Assembly: GCA_033675545.1 (NCBI GenBank) | Contig: JAWDGP010001332.1 | Coordinates: forward strand, 395,001 to 459,000 | Direction: 5' to 3' | Source: Elysia crispata | Lineage: Eukaryota > Mollusca > Gastropoda > Plakobranchidae | Length of the DNA: 64,000 nucleotides | Shown here: in pieces, positions 26,155 through 37,864 of the stretch | Layout: each line of letters starts with the position of its first letter | Numbering within the stretch: the first letter of the stretch is position 1 | Notes under the pieces: generated by a model | Told to the model about the DNA's origin: nothing | Seen by the model: the letters and a program-made list of their open reading frames with translations, nothing else | Databases searched by the model: none | Program-made: the position numbers and the translations under genes

Positions 26155-28495
26155 GATGTGGTGGATAAATGTATCAAATATATGTAGACCTGGATGTTTT
26201 CAGGCAATAATGTACTTAAGTTGGGTGTGAAAATCAATTGCCTGATTATCGCCAAGCGTGAATTCTATCTAATTTACGATTTTTGAATGCTGGCAGCCAA
26301 AGCCGACATTCCAACAATAATTGCCTGAATTTCATTAGAGATATGAAAATGAATTGTCACAATGCCTTCTCGTTATTGGCCAAAGGAGGCCAATATTCTT
26401 CTCTCTAATTATCTAGGAGTAGTTCCAATTTCTACATTGTTGAAATGTACATCTAGATTTGCGAAGTTAAAGATACCATTAAAAGATAGGTATCTAGATC
26501 AAGAGCTTAGACTGATTTCATGATGACTGAAAAGTCCGATGAACGGATGGGCAACCTATTTAAAAAACTTATTTAAGTATAAAACTGGGCAATGCAGTAT
26601 ATCAATATCATATATTTTCCATTAGCATTTTTGTATATCAAGATTTATATTATAGTTCGAACCATCCAAGATATTGGTGCCTTCGAGTCGTTTACTTTAT
26701 CGCACATTCGCTAAAAAACTTTGTTCTCTTCATCTTCACACCCAACCTAGCCGTTATTTCCAACAAAGGATTATTCTTGTTTATTCATCTAAATTTTGAT
26801 AAATAAATTCAAATGTAATTAACAGGATTGAACGGTTTTTTTTTGGTCAAAATACATTATTTAAATCTAGTCGATTATTAAGATTGATGGGAAATCCTAA
26901 GTAGAGCTATATCTAGATCCAGCATAGATCTAAATCTAGATCTTATATTTATCATGGAAACCAGGCACGACATGACATGAGACTATGATACACAAAGTAG
27001 GTGATTTTCATGTCAAAGTAAATAAATATAAATCTAGATCTAAATGTCAGATTGTTTCTTTTGACATGGTGAGGAGGGGGGGGCCTACTGAGTTTAAGAC
27101 CTGATTGGTATTAATCATATTCAGTGCAAATACCTTAAAAAAAGATAAGGGGAGTAGTGCTCAATATGTAAGATACAATATAGGCCTTTATGTAAACCCC
27201 GGTGAGTAAACCTTTATAGTTTATGGTGCTCCAGTTGAGCTAGTAAAACACAGAAGGCAGTAACATTTGGGGGGGGCACAGCTGTAGATGGGCTACAGGT
27301 CATTTAATCTCTTAGTCTGAGCACAAAAAAAATGAGCTAAATTGGCAAGGAAAAAAAAATGCTCCACAATCATGGTTCTGAATACATTCAAATTCTGTTA
27401 TTTGCTTGGTGGGGTTGGGGAGGGGGGGAAAGAATGTTCCTGCTTACGTCTCTCACTTTTACCGATTTAAAAAAGTTCAGTAAAGAATTTTGTGTCCATT
27501 TCTCATGGAATTAGAAACAAGTTTTGATGGCAGTGGCTAGAAGAAAAGGATTGGAATGTGGATTACCTCTGATATAAAAGAATACTGGACTTGACATTTT
27601 GTCTTTTTGCGACCATAGGCTAGATTGTAGTAAGAAAGGCAAATGTCATCTGACAAAATGTTAATGTTTATTGATACAAATTGGGATAATTAAAAAAAAA
27701 ATGTGTCAGTAGATGGGTGCTAAGGTGACAAAATGTTAATGTTAATTGTCATTAATATAAATTGATGTAATCTTTGGAAAATGTGCTGGGGTACAGGATT
27801 TTGGGCATTACTTGTGATGAAAATGCTTCAGCTTCTACAAGGGCTAAACCTGAACCCAATAAATGCTTAATTTTCAGGCAATTATATTGCGGCTCACACC
27901 CTGGTCTGTATATGATTTATACAATTCATAGACCCAAGTTTTAGTTTGAAAGTTAATTGAAGTTTTAACCCACCTGTGCAACCATCAGTCCTGAATAACT
28001 TACATATTTAATTTGCTTATTTAAGAAGACTATTGTCAAAGACATGTGACTATTAAATTTATCATGTAGCTCATCTAAATTTGAGGGGGTGTGGAACAAA
28101 ACTGGCAGAAATTCTTTGTTAAATTTCTCTCTTTCAAAAATTAGCAGTATGTGGATCTTAAGAAATTAGAGTAATCGAATATAGAGCTGTAGAATTTCTT
28201 CTTTTAAAAAATGAACCTTCTCACCCTTCCCTCCTTTATAAAAAAAACAACTAAGTAACATAAATGTTAATTGTATGCAGAACTCAAAAGTTCTTTTTAA
28301 AAAAAAATGATTCTGTAAGCATTATGGTGAAATAGACATTGGTAGGGCATTTTTAATAAAATTTTAAGCGCACAATTATGATTTGTCTTTGTAAAAGTTG
28401 TGTAAGTATATTTTTTTTTTAGCAAAGGAAATTTATTAACATAACTGAGGAATGAAGAAAAATCTTTTTTTTTGTTGTTGTTGTTGTTGTCACAG
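26155..28495. other. spacer/intron between dCMP deaminase modules A and B
   Basis: No coding exon is seen. If modules A and B are spliced together, this is a 2.3-kb intron (26151-28495). It contains clusters of TCTAGATC-type words (26450-26500, 26865-26945, 27030-27045), a 12-bp perfect inverted repeat (GTTGGGTGTGAA) at 26220 and 26746, G-rich runs near 27070, 27270 and 27420, and an AATAAA at 26802-26807. That AATAAA could end a module-A-only transcript. Confidence 0.6.
26220..26746. mobile_element. possible MITE-like element with 12-bp inverted ends
   Basis: GTTGGGTGTGAA at 26220-26231 is exactly inverted at 26735-26746, enclosing about 527 bp. No target-site duplication is clear. A related word (TCACACCC) also occurs at about 27893, so the true limits are uncertain. 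Confidence 0.3.
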
Positions 28496-31400
28496 GAACA
28501 TGTCAAGAAAGCGAGAGAATTACTTAAAGTGGGAAGAATACTTTATGTCAATGGCCTTCCTTAGTGCTCAAAGGAGCAAAGATCCGAGAACACAGGTATA
28601 TATATTTAAAAAATCAAATGGAAGCAATATGTAATAAGTGTCGGAAAAATTACTTTTTTCGATGATGGTAAAAGAACAATACTCCTCTCTAATATTAAAG
28701 GAGTAAATGTTACAAACATCAAGCTGTATATCTTTTCCTCCTTCCTCCCTTTTCCCCCTTTCCACTCTGTGTGCAGCAAAATTGTAGAAGTAAATAGAGT
28801 TACTTCATCTTGTAGCTAAGCAACAAGCTACAGAGGTGACTGAGCTCCCAACGAAACTCCACCTATGGAAATGTAATGTGGCATGCATACTCAACATATT
28901 TCAGAACTATGGTTGAACATCTGCAACAGATACTTGCCTGTTTTCTCAAGATACATAATCTATATTATAAAAAAACAGCTTTGATTTCTTTCTCCGCTAT
29001 CTCCTCCAAAACCACTCAATGTGCAGTGATGAAGTTTACTGAATTTTAATCTCTTGAGATCAGTGTCCGATGCGGTATAAAAAAAAAATTGAAGAAAATT
29101 TTTGGATTTAGGCTAAAAAATACATTTGAAAGTTCATTATATTTTTATTGTAATAAAATCATCAAATTTTTGTGCCAAATTTGTTATGATAAACCAAATA
29201 TAACATTTGAAAGACTGTTCTCAGCAGTTTACAATCTTCAAAGCAAGTGGTATTTTTAAAGCAAATTATTATTTTATAAAATTATTAACATATAAAAAAC
29301 ATATTTTACTTTAATGGAGTGAAAAATTGGAAGAATTAAAAAAATAAATGAAATTTGACCTACTCCAGCGTAAAGACAAAAAGCTTCATAGAAACATCGA
29401 CGCCTTTTATTCTGGGTGGGGGTTGCGATTGTAAACGCCACTTCTGCTTTTGCAAGCATTTCGCACTTCTTTTCTATTTGACTAAGATATCAACCAAATC
29501 CATTAATTGTCAAAAAGGAACCATAGAAACATTCATGTTATTCCATTTTATTTACTTGCTGCTCTTAATTTGCCTGGCATGATGTACTAGAACTAAAATA
29601 ATTGTAAGATTTAACAATCCAGGGTAAATCAATCATTTAAAAAAAAACAGGGCCTTGAATTTTTGTCTCTGTAATATTGTCTGAGCAGTTGCACCTTTTT
29701 TACTTTGTTTTGGAGAGCCCTTTCCCACTACATCAGGTTGAGTGCTACATTTATCTGTAACAAGAGAGTTACTGCTGAAAAGAATGGGCCCAAATTTAGT
29801 TTGCATTTTTGCTTGAGATCTGTTCCTCACCCAAAGAATGTCTACATGAGAATGTGAGAAGAATTCCATTGCCTCAAGGTTCTGCATATGTATTATGAGT
29901 GACTATGGAGGAGGTATATCTGGTTGCTTTTCTTTAATTTGCATTTTTTTTTATTATAGTATTCTCCACCTGTTCATTATTATAAAGTTTGTTATTCTGC
30001 AGTGCAGTTGTATGGCTTTGGAGGACGTCTCTTACTTCTGTGAAGATTACATTTTTCAATGTATTTGTCTTCTCCTACTGTTCATTTGCAGCAGGAAATC
30101 ATGCTTGTGTTAAAAAGGTCCTCAAAGTAACAAAAGGAATAAAATATGTAGGGAACTGGTTTAGGGATCTTGATGTGTGTCACAACTTTTAAATTACCAT
30201 AATACTTCAGGCCACAACTTCCAAAGGAAGAGAACTTCATAAAATAGATTTTGATTTTTTTTAAAGACATGTCATTTATGTAAATTTGTAATTGAGTCTG
30301 ATTGTATGGACATTTTTCTATGAAATTTTTTTCTCCTTAGGTTGGTGCTTGCATAGTAAATAGAGACAAGAAGATAGTTGGTATTGGCTATAATGGGATG
30401 CCCATCGGGTGCTCTGATGATATCATGCCATGGAACAGGGCATCAGACAAGAGTGATGCAGCATGGTTGGAGAGCAAATCTCCTTATGGTAAATACTAAG
30501 TATCTTTTTTCTAGACACTGAAAAACTTTTCCTTTGACAATTTCAAGGAAGTAAGAAAAATAAAGCAACTAAAAGGCTTTTGTAGTTTTTAAAGTAAAAA
30601 TCAGGATAGATTCAACTTTAAAATAATTGTCCTGTCAGTTTTCACTTACTTTCCTGCATATATGAGAAATAATTGTGTGGGTTATTGAAGATAGACAGTA
30701 GTCCTAACTCAAAAAGCTCTCCACGTCACAAAAAGTTGATAACCACACATTGTCCTTTATCAATCAGTTTATCTAGAAGTGATTGGTTTCAATACTAATT
30801 AAAAATAATGTTGATAATTCTAGTTCTGAACTGGATTAAAATGAAAAAAAAAATTGTTTTTTATTATATTGACTGTAATTGCTCGTGAAAACAATGTTTA
30901 GCCTTGCATTGGTGTTTGACAAAGGTTAGCAGACTAGATGCAACTTTGTATGCTCTCTCTCCTCTGAGGCTGAGAGATTCCATCTGAGCCTGCCGATCAT
31001 CTCAATAAACTGAAGAAAAAAGTATGTTAAATTTATTGCAAAGTAAATGATATGGAATTTATTCTTCATGCAAAGATTTATATTCTTAGATGAATTGGAT
31101 GAAGAAATAAGTCATTACTGTATTTTATGAATACTGTTATTGTTTTGGTTTTTTTTTTCAACTATTTGACATCTACATCATGATGTTTGAAAATATGTCC
31201 CTTTTGGTCTAGTGACTTTGGTATAAATATATGGACTAAATTTTAATTTACATTGTTCACAGTTTGTCATGCAGAGCTAAATGCTGTCCTCAATAAAAAT
31301 TCAGCAGACATCAAAGGTTGCTCAATATATGTGGCTTTATTCCCATGCAACAAATGTGCTCAAGTTGTTGTACAGTCTGGAATTACTGAAGTTGTATATT

Positions 31401-33339
31401 ACTCTGATAAGTACCATGATCAACCTGATTTCCAAGCATCCAGACGTTTGCTGTCTAGTGCAGGAGTGTTATACAGGTAAGCTTTTTGCGTTTTATTAGA
31501 TTGATGTGCTTGCTTTGGTAAATAATGTTTTTCTAAGCATTTTCAGGCGGATAAATAAATTTTAGGATCCTGGCTGAAAATGTTGCTCAGTTTTGAGGGC
31601 TACGTAATTTATGTGGCATTTATTGGTATATTTAAAATTAGAAACGTGTTCTATGTCTAATTCAACAGAGACTTGGATGTAGAGATTTCACATTCGAAGC
31701 ACATATATGGGGGCAACTTGAAAGGATTTCTCAAGAAATAGGCCTTTGGTGATCTATTCTTGAGGAAGATTAAACACTTAATAGACTGTTTATGAAACTT
31801 TTTAAAATCCTCTTGCAGCAATGTTTAATTGAAATTTTTGAAGAGAGAAGGCATTCTCTCTTCAACAATTTCAGTTAAACATTGCTGCAATAAGAATGCA
31901 GAATAAAAGAATTCAATTAAAATGGTCAAAATTAGCATGAACAAGGTTTCAATAAATTCTTTGCTTTCAAAGAATGAGAAACTAGTTAAATCTAAGACAC
32001 CTGTGAATGAGGTGTGTAGAAAAGAGCAAACGCAAGATCAAGACAAGATAGCCAGGAATAAGAATAACGGGATAGATAAGATGGAACTGAAGGGAACAAG
32101 AGCTCAGGTTATTTTGTTTCATCTGAAGCAAGTCTACCAAAGCTCGCTAAAAATGTGTCCACATGTTTGACAAATTTATAAGTGTATTTGTGATACAGCC
32201 ATAGGCCTGGCCAGATAAATGATGAAATAAAGTGCTTGATTCCCCACCCATCCCTCTCATTCTCATACAAATATATAGGTCTGACACCAAATCCACATTA
32301 GTCTCATATAGCCTATTTTACATTTAAAGGAATTAAGAAAAACGCATTTTTCTAAGCCGATTAAATTTAATGAAATTGTCATTTACTGAAGAGGTTTTAA
32401 CTTGTCTCTTTTGAAATAATGACTAATGAGGAAAATAAGTTTTCTATTTATTATTCTCTTCTTTCTTGTTCTCTCTCACACTCTTTCTCTCTTTGATCTT
32501 ATTGGATACATGTCCACTGTAGTTCAACTTATGCCATGTTAACTGTAATGAGAGATTACTTTTATCTGTGGCAAAACCTGGACCTGTTAGTTACAGGCAT
32601 GTATCCTAAAAAAATCTCACAACCAGGATTATTTCTGTTATTCCTTGTACATAACTACTTCTAAAATTTGGTCATTAATCTTGAAACTGAAGGCTCTGAC
32701 ATTTTTCCATTTCTTTATTTGCTGGATTGTTTGAAATGTTTCTAAGCATTCCAATGTGAAAAGATGTAAATGAAACCATAATTTGTCACAATCTGTCTTC
32801 TCAATAAAGGAAGAGAATTCTGAAGTTTAATCTGCATTTTTAGCTGTAAGTGATACAGTTGAAGGTGAAGAAACTTGTAGTATTCATATTTTTATTTTAA
32901 TAAATCTGTATTTGATTATATCAACAGACAATTTCGACCAAGGCAGGAAAAGATTATCATTGACTTCGGAATCTGCAGTGGTGATGAGAAAGAACATTTT
33001 GAAACGGAAGCTACAACTGGAAATTCAGGAAATGCACATGCTCTAACAAATGGTTTTAAGTCTTATATTGCTGAAAATATGAATAATAATAATGTTCATA
33101 AGGCACAAATTAGTGTTAATGGTGGGGTTCAAAATGAATTGCAAGGCAGCATAGATCAAACGAATCCTGGTAATGTGATAATTAGTGATGATGCTCTTCA
33201 GGCCAGTCTTGAGGTGGGATGGATGAATGAAGTTCAGGAGTTACGATATGCCTTCTTTTCTTTTACACTAGCTGCAGCTGTAGCTATATTAAGTTGGTAC
33301 ATAAGCAGCTCTAACTTCATGGAATTTACCCACTTTTAA
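28496..33339 (+). CDS. DCTD: dCMP deaminase module B with C-terminal membrane segment
   Basis: Second deaminase module: exons 28496-28595, 30341-30488, 31263-31476, 32928-33339 (TAA). Exon phases match module A. The acceptor at 28495 gives G-AAC-ATG, so the module can be reached by in-frame splicing from module A (508 residues in total) or start at its own ATG at 28500 (289 residues). It keeps [23 protein letters not shown] (H303, E305 in the joined numbering) and PCNKC (C329, C332), so it looks catalytically competent. After the core comes a linker of about 95 residues rich in Asn, Ser and Gly. A hydrophobic stretch follows at about 479-497 ([19 protein letters not shown]), then 11 residues to the end. 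This is the layout of a tail-anchored protein, and I know of no such anchor in DCTD of other animals. A separate gene with a hidden 5' exon is the alternative. Confidence 0.88.
31813..31890 (+). repeat. 36-bp near-perfect hairpin in the module B intron
   Basis: The left arm 31813-31848 begins TTGCAGCAATGTTTAA and the right arm 31855-31890 ends ATTGCTGCAA. They pair over 36 bp with one G.U wobble and one mismatch around a 6-nt loop. It lies in the sense orientation in the intron between the third and fourth exons of module B. It could be a small-RNA precursor or the remains of a palindromic MITE; nothing here decides between them. Confidence 0.8.
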
Positions 33340-33563
33340 CTTGACAGTGTGTCTGTGTGTGAGAAAGAGAAAATGTGAAGTGAACAAGCAAGTGAAGTCA
33401 ATTTTTTTTTAATTGTTTTGGAATATTGATTTTTACTGGACAAATATTTTAGAGAAATATATTGTTTCACTCTCAATTATGCCATTGTTTTAGAGCACTT
33501 TAGTCTGACACATTTCTTAGTGAGTTTTATTTGCTTTTATTTAAAGCCTTTTAACTTTGGAGA

Positions 33564-33569
33564 AATAAA
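33564..33569 (+). promoter_or_regulatory. candidate dCMP deaminase polyadenylation signal
   Basis: AATAAA about 225 nt after the module B stop, followed by a T/G-rich stretch. It is the first canonical signal downstream of that stop. Confidence 0.5.
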
Positions 33570-34960
33570 CTAAGTTTTATAGGGAATGTTTGAAAGAAAA
33601 TCAATATAGAAGCCATCTCTTTGATGTTTGTTATATTATGTTATTTGTTTCAACTCTGTTGTACTTTTGTGCCATTGCAAGTGACTCAAGTCGGTTGTAG
33701 AAATGACCTACTCATGTTTTCAATAGAAAGACACATTTTTAATTGTTTGTTTTATCTAAACATGTTTAGAAAAAAGAACCCAAACAGCATGAGCATGAGT
33801 TGATTCAAACTATTGTCTATGATCATAACATCTGTGCATTGACTGATTTTTGAGATTGTATTTATAAGGATATGAATTAAAACATGGGCGTTGAAAGTTG
33901 CTTGAGACAATTTTTCTGGAGAAGCCAAATGTTGATTTGATGAAACGATGATCTAAATTGTATCAATATGTTACATGAAGTGCATATAAAAAATAAAAGC
34001 AATAACTTTAATCCAGTTGTGTTTATGTATAATAGTCTCAACAGTTTAATTATAGACTTGTAAATAAAAAAATTATCACCCAAAGACTTTCAGTTTACAA
34101 TTTTAAGATATTAAAAGAATTACTGTAAAATTATAAAAAATTTCAAATTCTAAAGAGTTCAAGTTTTGTTGAAATCAGAAATTAGGGAATGGGGTGGATT
34201 GCTTACATATGCTTTGGCTTACTTCCAAGCCTGACTGACTGATTTAAATACAAATTTAGTTCTTATAACTAAATCTGATTTTACTACTGGTCAGATCCCA
34301 AGGATGTTTAGATTATCTCGAAAAGCTCTTGAAAGTTTTAAATCGGAAATGTCCTCTTTCAAACATCATTGACTTCAAGTGGTGACTTTTGCAGATAATT
34401 AATTTTTCACATCCTATTCCTAGAACACCAAGACAGCAAAAGCTTAATTTTACATATGCTTTGTCTGTTATTATGTTAAGTCATGAATGAAAGTAATTTT
34501 GAAAATTTTCGTCCTTTTCAGTTAATTTAAGGATAAGCAACAATGAACCATTACAAGATGGTGCAAATAAAGAAGTTTATAAATTAAAAACTGCATAAAT
34601 TGATCTTCAGGGGATATGAAAAATGAGATCGTTTATGGAAAAAAATCAAGGTAAATTGCTTAAAAGATACATGTACATGTGAACTTACACATTATTAACT
34701 CGCCCCATTGATATCTTAGCAACCAAGTTTTTCCAAACTAGAGTGGAGGTGGTGGAGAGTGGAACAGAAAAAAGGTGGGAGCAGTAATTCTGATGCTATA
34801 TAATGTAATCATAAAGCTGCAGGTGTAAAGCTGAACTAGAATTAGATTTATCTTGAATGACTCAGTAATTGATGAGGCAACAGAGGAGAAGTAATATGGA
34901 CCAAAAGATGTGAAACAGAATATATTTGCACCAACTAGTTCTACTTGCATAATCGACATA

Positions 34961-35422
34961 CAGTTAAGTCCAAATAATTCGAATCCGGATGGCTTAGATT
35001 TTTCAAAGTGGTTTAATTTTACCGAATATTTCGCTATTTCAGCTTCATTAATAAATATTGGTTAGTTTGAATTTTGAAATAAGGATCCTGTTAATGCGAA
35101 GGGATTTTGGCGTGATTTTTTTTATTCTGGCACAGTGAAACCAGGCTTGTAAAACAAAGTACATGTAGTGCTATTCTCTGTGCAACAAGTGATTCTGGTG
35201 TGTGTGTGCCCACTTACGTTACAGGCAAGAGTCTGCAATAAGGCTACAAGAGAGAAAGGGGTTAGGCCGACCCCCACCCTCCTGCACACTTGTACGACAT
35301 TTCTGATCTGTCATCCACATTTTTTAAACTCTCTGTCTCTATGTATTCTGATAATTCGAATTTCGGATAATTTGAAGTCCTTTTTTTTATCCGAATGACT
35401 TCGAAGTAAGCGGACTCGACTG
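34961..35422. mobile_element. pogo/Tigger-like MITE, 462 bp
   Basis: Flanked by TA on both sides (34959-34960, 35423-35424). The left end is CAGTTAAGTCC; the right end read inverted is CAGTCGAGTCCGCTTACTTC. Both arms carry ATAATTCGAA-like words just inside the ends. CAGTCGAGTCC-type termini with TA duplication are typical of pogo/Tigger elements. No transposase frame is present. Confidence 0.65.
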
Positions 35423-35990
35423 TATGTGCATGGATTATTTGTATTGATTTTCTGAGACTCGAGCTCTTCATCTCTTGCCCACAAACTAAATTTGTCAGAG
35501 TGAAACTACAGTGATTTTTGCTAAGAATCTACCCATTTGAGACGAGGCGAATTTTCAAAAAGCATGTCATCATCACTTAACATCCTGAAGGCTAAGGAAA
35601 CCTCTTTTTAGTCCCTTTGCATGTAGTGTAATACAGGCATCAAATCAAGTGCAACTCAGCAGCTGACATCTGTTAAACTGGCCCTGCAGTTTTTCGCAGC
35701 CCAATTTTGCCATTACGGTCGCAAAATTTGACCTTTCCCGCAAAAAATGGTGATATTTGGGATTTTCATTTTTTTTCTCTTTGTGTACTAAAAAAAATTA
35801 TAATGAAAAAAAAATTCTGTGTGTCAGCTTGTCCAAACCGACAGAAACGCCAAGAAGAGTTCCATAAAAAAACTCACTAAATTGCTGTCCAAATTGGCAA
35901 AAATGGTAAAAAAAAATTCTCGAAGTTTTAAAGATTCTTTCAGTTTCACTTGTAAACACTGCCTTACGTGACAACAGCAAGCATCTATAT

Positions 35991-36460
35991 CAGTGGTTCT
36001 TAACCTTAACCTGGGTTTAATTGAACCCTTGGGGTTCGATTAGTCGATCTCAGGGGTTTGGAAGAGCCAGTAAAAAACATATCTATGTTTTGAATTTGAA
36101 AAAAATCTATTTCTTAATTAGTTCCTGCCTTGATCTACATATTTTCAAGAATTTACGTCCACGCCATGGAGTAATTCCTAGTTAATAAATGTGGAAGGAA
36201 TGTCTCTGCCTTACAACAGCATTCAGAGTTCAAGAGCTGGACAAACTGTTTTGCACATTTTGTAATTTGGTCCTAGACCATGGTCGAAAATCCTCTGTGG
36301 AGTCCCATACAAAGTCCATTCAACATAGGAGTTCCATGAAAAGGCTTGCAGAGAATGAATGTGATCATTCAAACAAAAACGAAGTAGGCCCATCTTGGTT
36401 TTTCGTTAAGTTGCATCTGAACTACCCTGGTAATAAATCCAATATATTTCCTAATTAGAG
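35991..36460 (+). mobile_element. hAT transposon fragment with CGGBP1-like BED finger
   Basis: The left end CAGTGGTTCTTAACCTTAA matches the CAGTGGTTCT(C/T)AACCT terminus known from Charlie-type hAT elements. About 200 bp inside it an 89-codon frame (36189-36458) reads LDKLFCTFCNLVLDHGRK, then SSVESHTKSIQH. Cys-x2-Cys and His-x5-His are in the spacing of a BED zinc finger. The order of residues resembles human CGGBP1 (KLFCTSCNVVLNHVRKS), itself derived from a hAT transposase. No DDE catalytic region and no matching right terminus were found, so the element is a 5' remnant and its right limit is approximate. Confidence 0.6.
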
Positions 36461-37397
36461 TGTGTATACATGTGTATTTTTCTTGGTATCAATCATATGT
36501 GTTATGGTAACTTTTAAATGTTCTCAGTCCAAATTAACATTTTTTTTTTATTTCTTTTTGTGTGACAGTCAATATGGATGTAGCCTATCATATAAAAATG
36601 TATAAAAATGATTGATTTTACTAATCAAATACAATTTCTCTAAGTATACAGAACTGAATAAGATTTCAATTATCAATATTTCTTGCTTACCCCAATATTT
36701 GTCTGTCAATTTGACCAAGCCGACCTCATGAGATTGAGAGATAGTAATATGCAATTGTAGTTGTACATTTTTTTTTCGCAAAATTTGGCAAATTTTTGGG
36801 CAGGTTAAGTGAGAGAGATAACAATCAAGGATATGTAAAATATGTGCAGCTTTGGTCTTTGGTAGTCACTAATGTGGGTAGTCACTTTAGCAAAAATTAA
36901 GATAGGGCATTGATTGACAACCCGCAATCTATTATATCAGCCTGAGGGCAGTCTAAATGAGATACTGACTCATCAACTTTCGAAAGCCTGCTCAAGTTTT
37001 GGCCTTCACAGAGAGCTTCAAATAGGTATAGGTGTACGTCTGCCATGGAGTGTAAATCTCAAGATGTTAATTGTTAATTTAAGGGCTTAGTGTTGATTAA
37101 ACACCTGGTAAAAATGTTTACCCGTTGACTTCCTTGTCTTCACGCACCTTGATGTAGCCTCACAGAGTAGTGACAGAAGAAATGACCTCTTTAATCTGCT
37201 ACATGAGTTTATCCCTTCCCTTCCCCTTCCGCAAACACATAGACACACATCTGCTAAGTTCTCTGTCACTCCAAACACCTTTGATAATTTTAGATAAGGA
37301 TAAAGGGAAAGAGACACTTAACTAAAGAAGAGATGGGCAATCTTCTTACTAACACTTCTCAAAAAGTGGGCACCATGACAATGACAATGACGATGTA

Positions 37398-37864
37398 CAG
37401 AGGAAACCTCATTATTTGAATAGTATGGGAATGGATTAAAACTTCAAATTTAAAAAAAAGAGGCATAAATGATCTATGATTCATTGAGTATTTACTGTGC
37501 CTGCCACCAGCAACTCTCCCCTTCCCGTCCCACGTTGCTAACAGTACCAGTATCAGTGTTAATACTGGCACTCCGCTGTAATTGCATCAGCTCCCTCTTT
37601 TGTTAGCATACTGATCCGTCTTTCTTGGGCAGTGATTACAGATTAGCACGGCTTGCTGCTTGAGAGACACATGCACTACTTTTGTACATGAGTAATGCCA
37701 TATGGGGAGGTATGGACTTCGACTAAAGAGAACTGAATCAGGATAACTTTGAATTATGATTCGGATTCTAACAAAGCCATAGAGCAAAAATAACCTATTC
37801 TCTTGTAAAATTCCGTTTATGAGAAATTTGAATAAACAGAATTCGGTTTTTGAGGTTACCACTG
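37398..37864. mobile_element. pogo/Tigger-like MITE, 467 bp
   Basis: Flanked by TA (37396-37397 and 37865-37866). The left end is CAGAGGAAACCTCATTA; the right end inverted is CAGTGGTAACCTCAAAAA. The first 13 bases agree with two mismatches. The interior has no transposase frame. Its length is close to that of the element at 34961-35422, but the interiors are not obviously alike. Confidence 0.6.
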
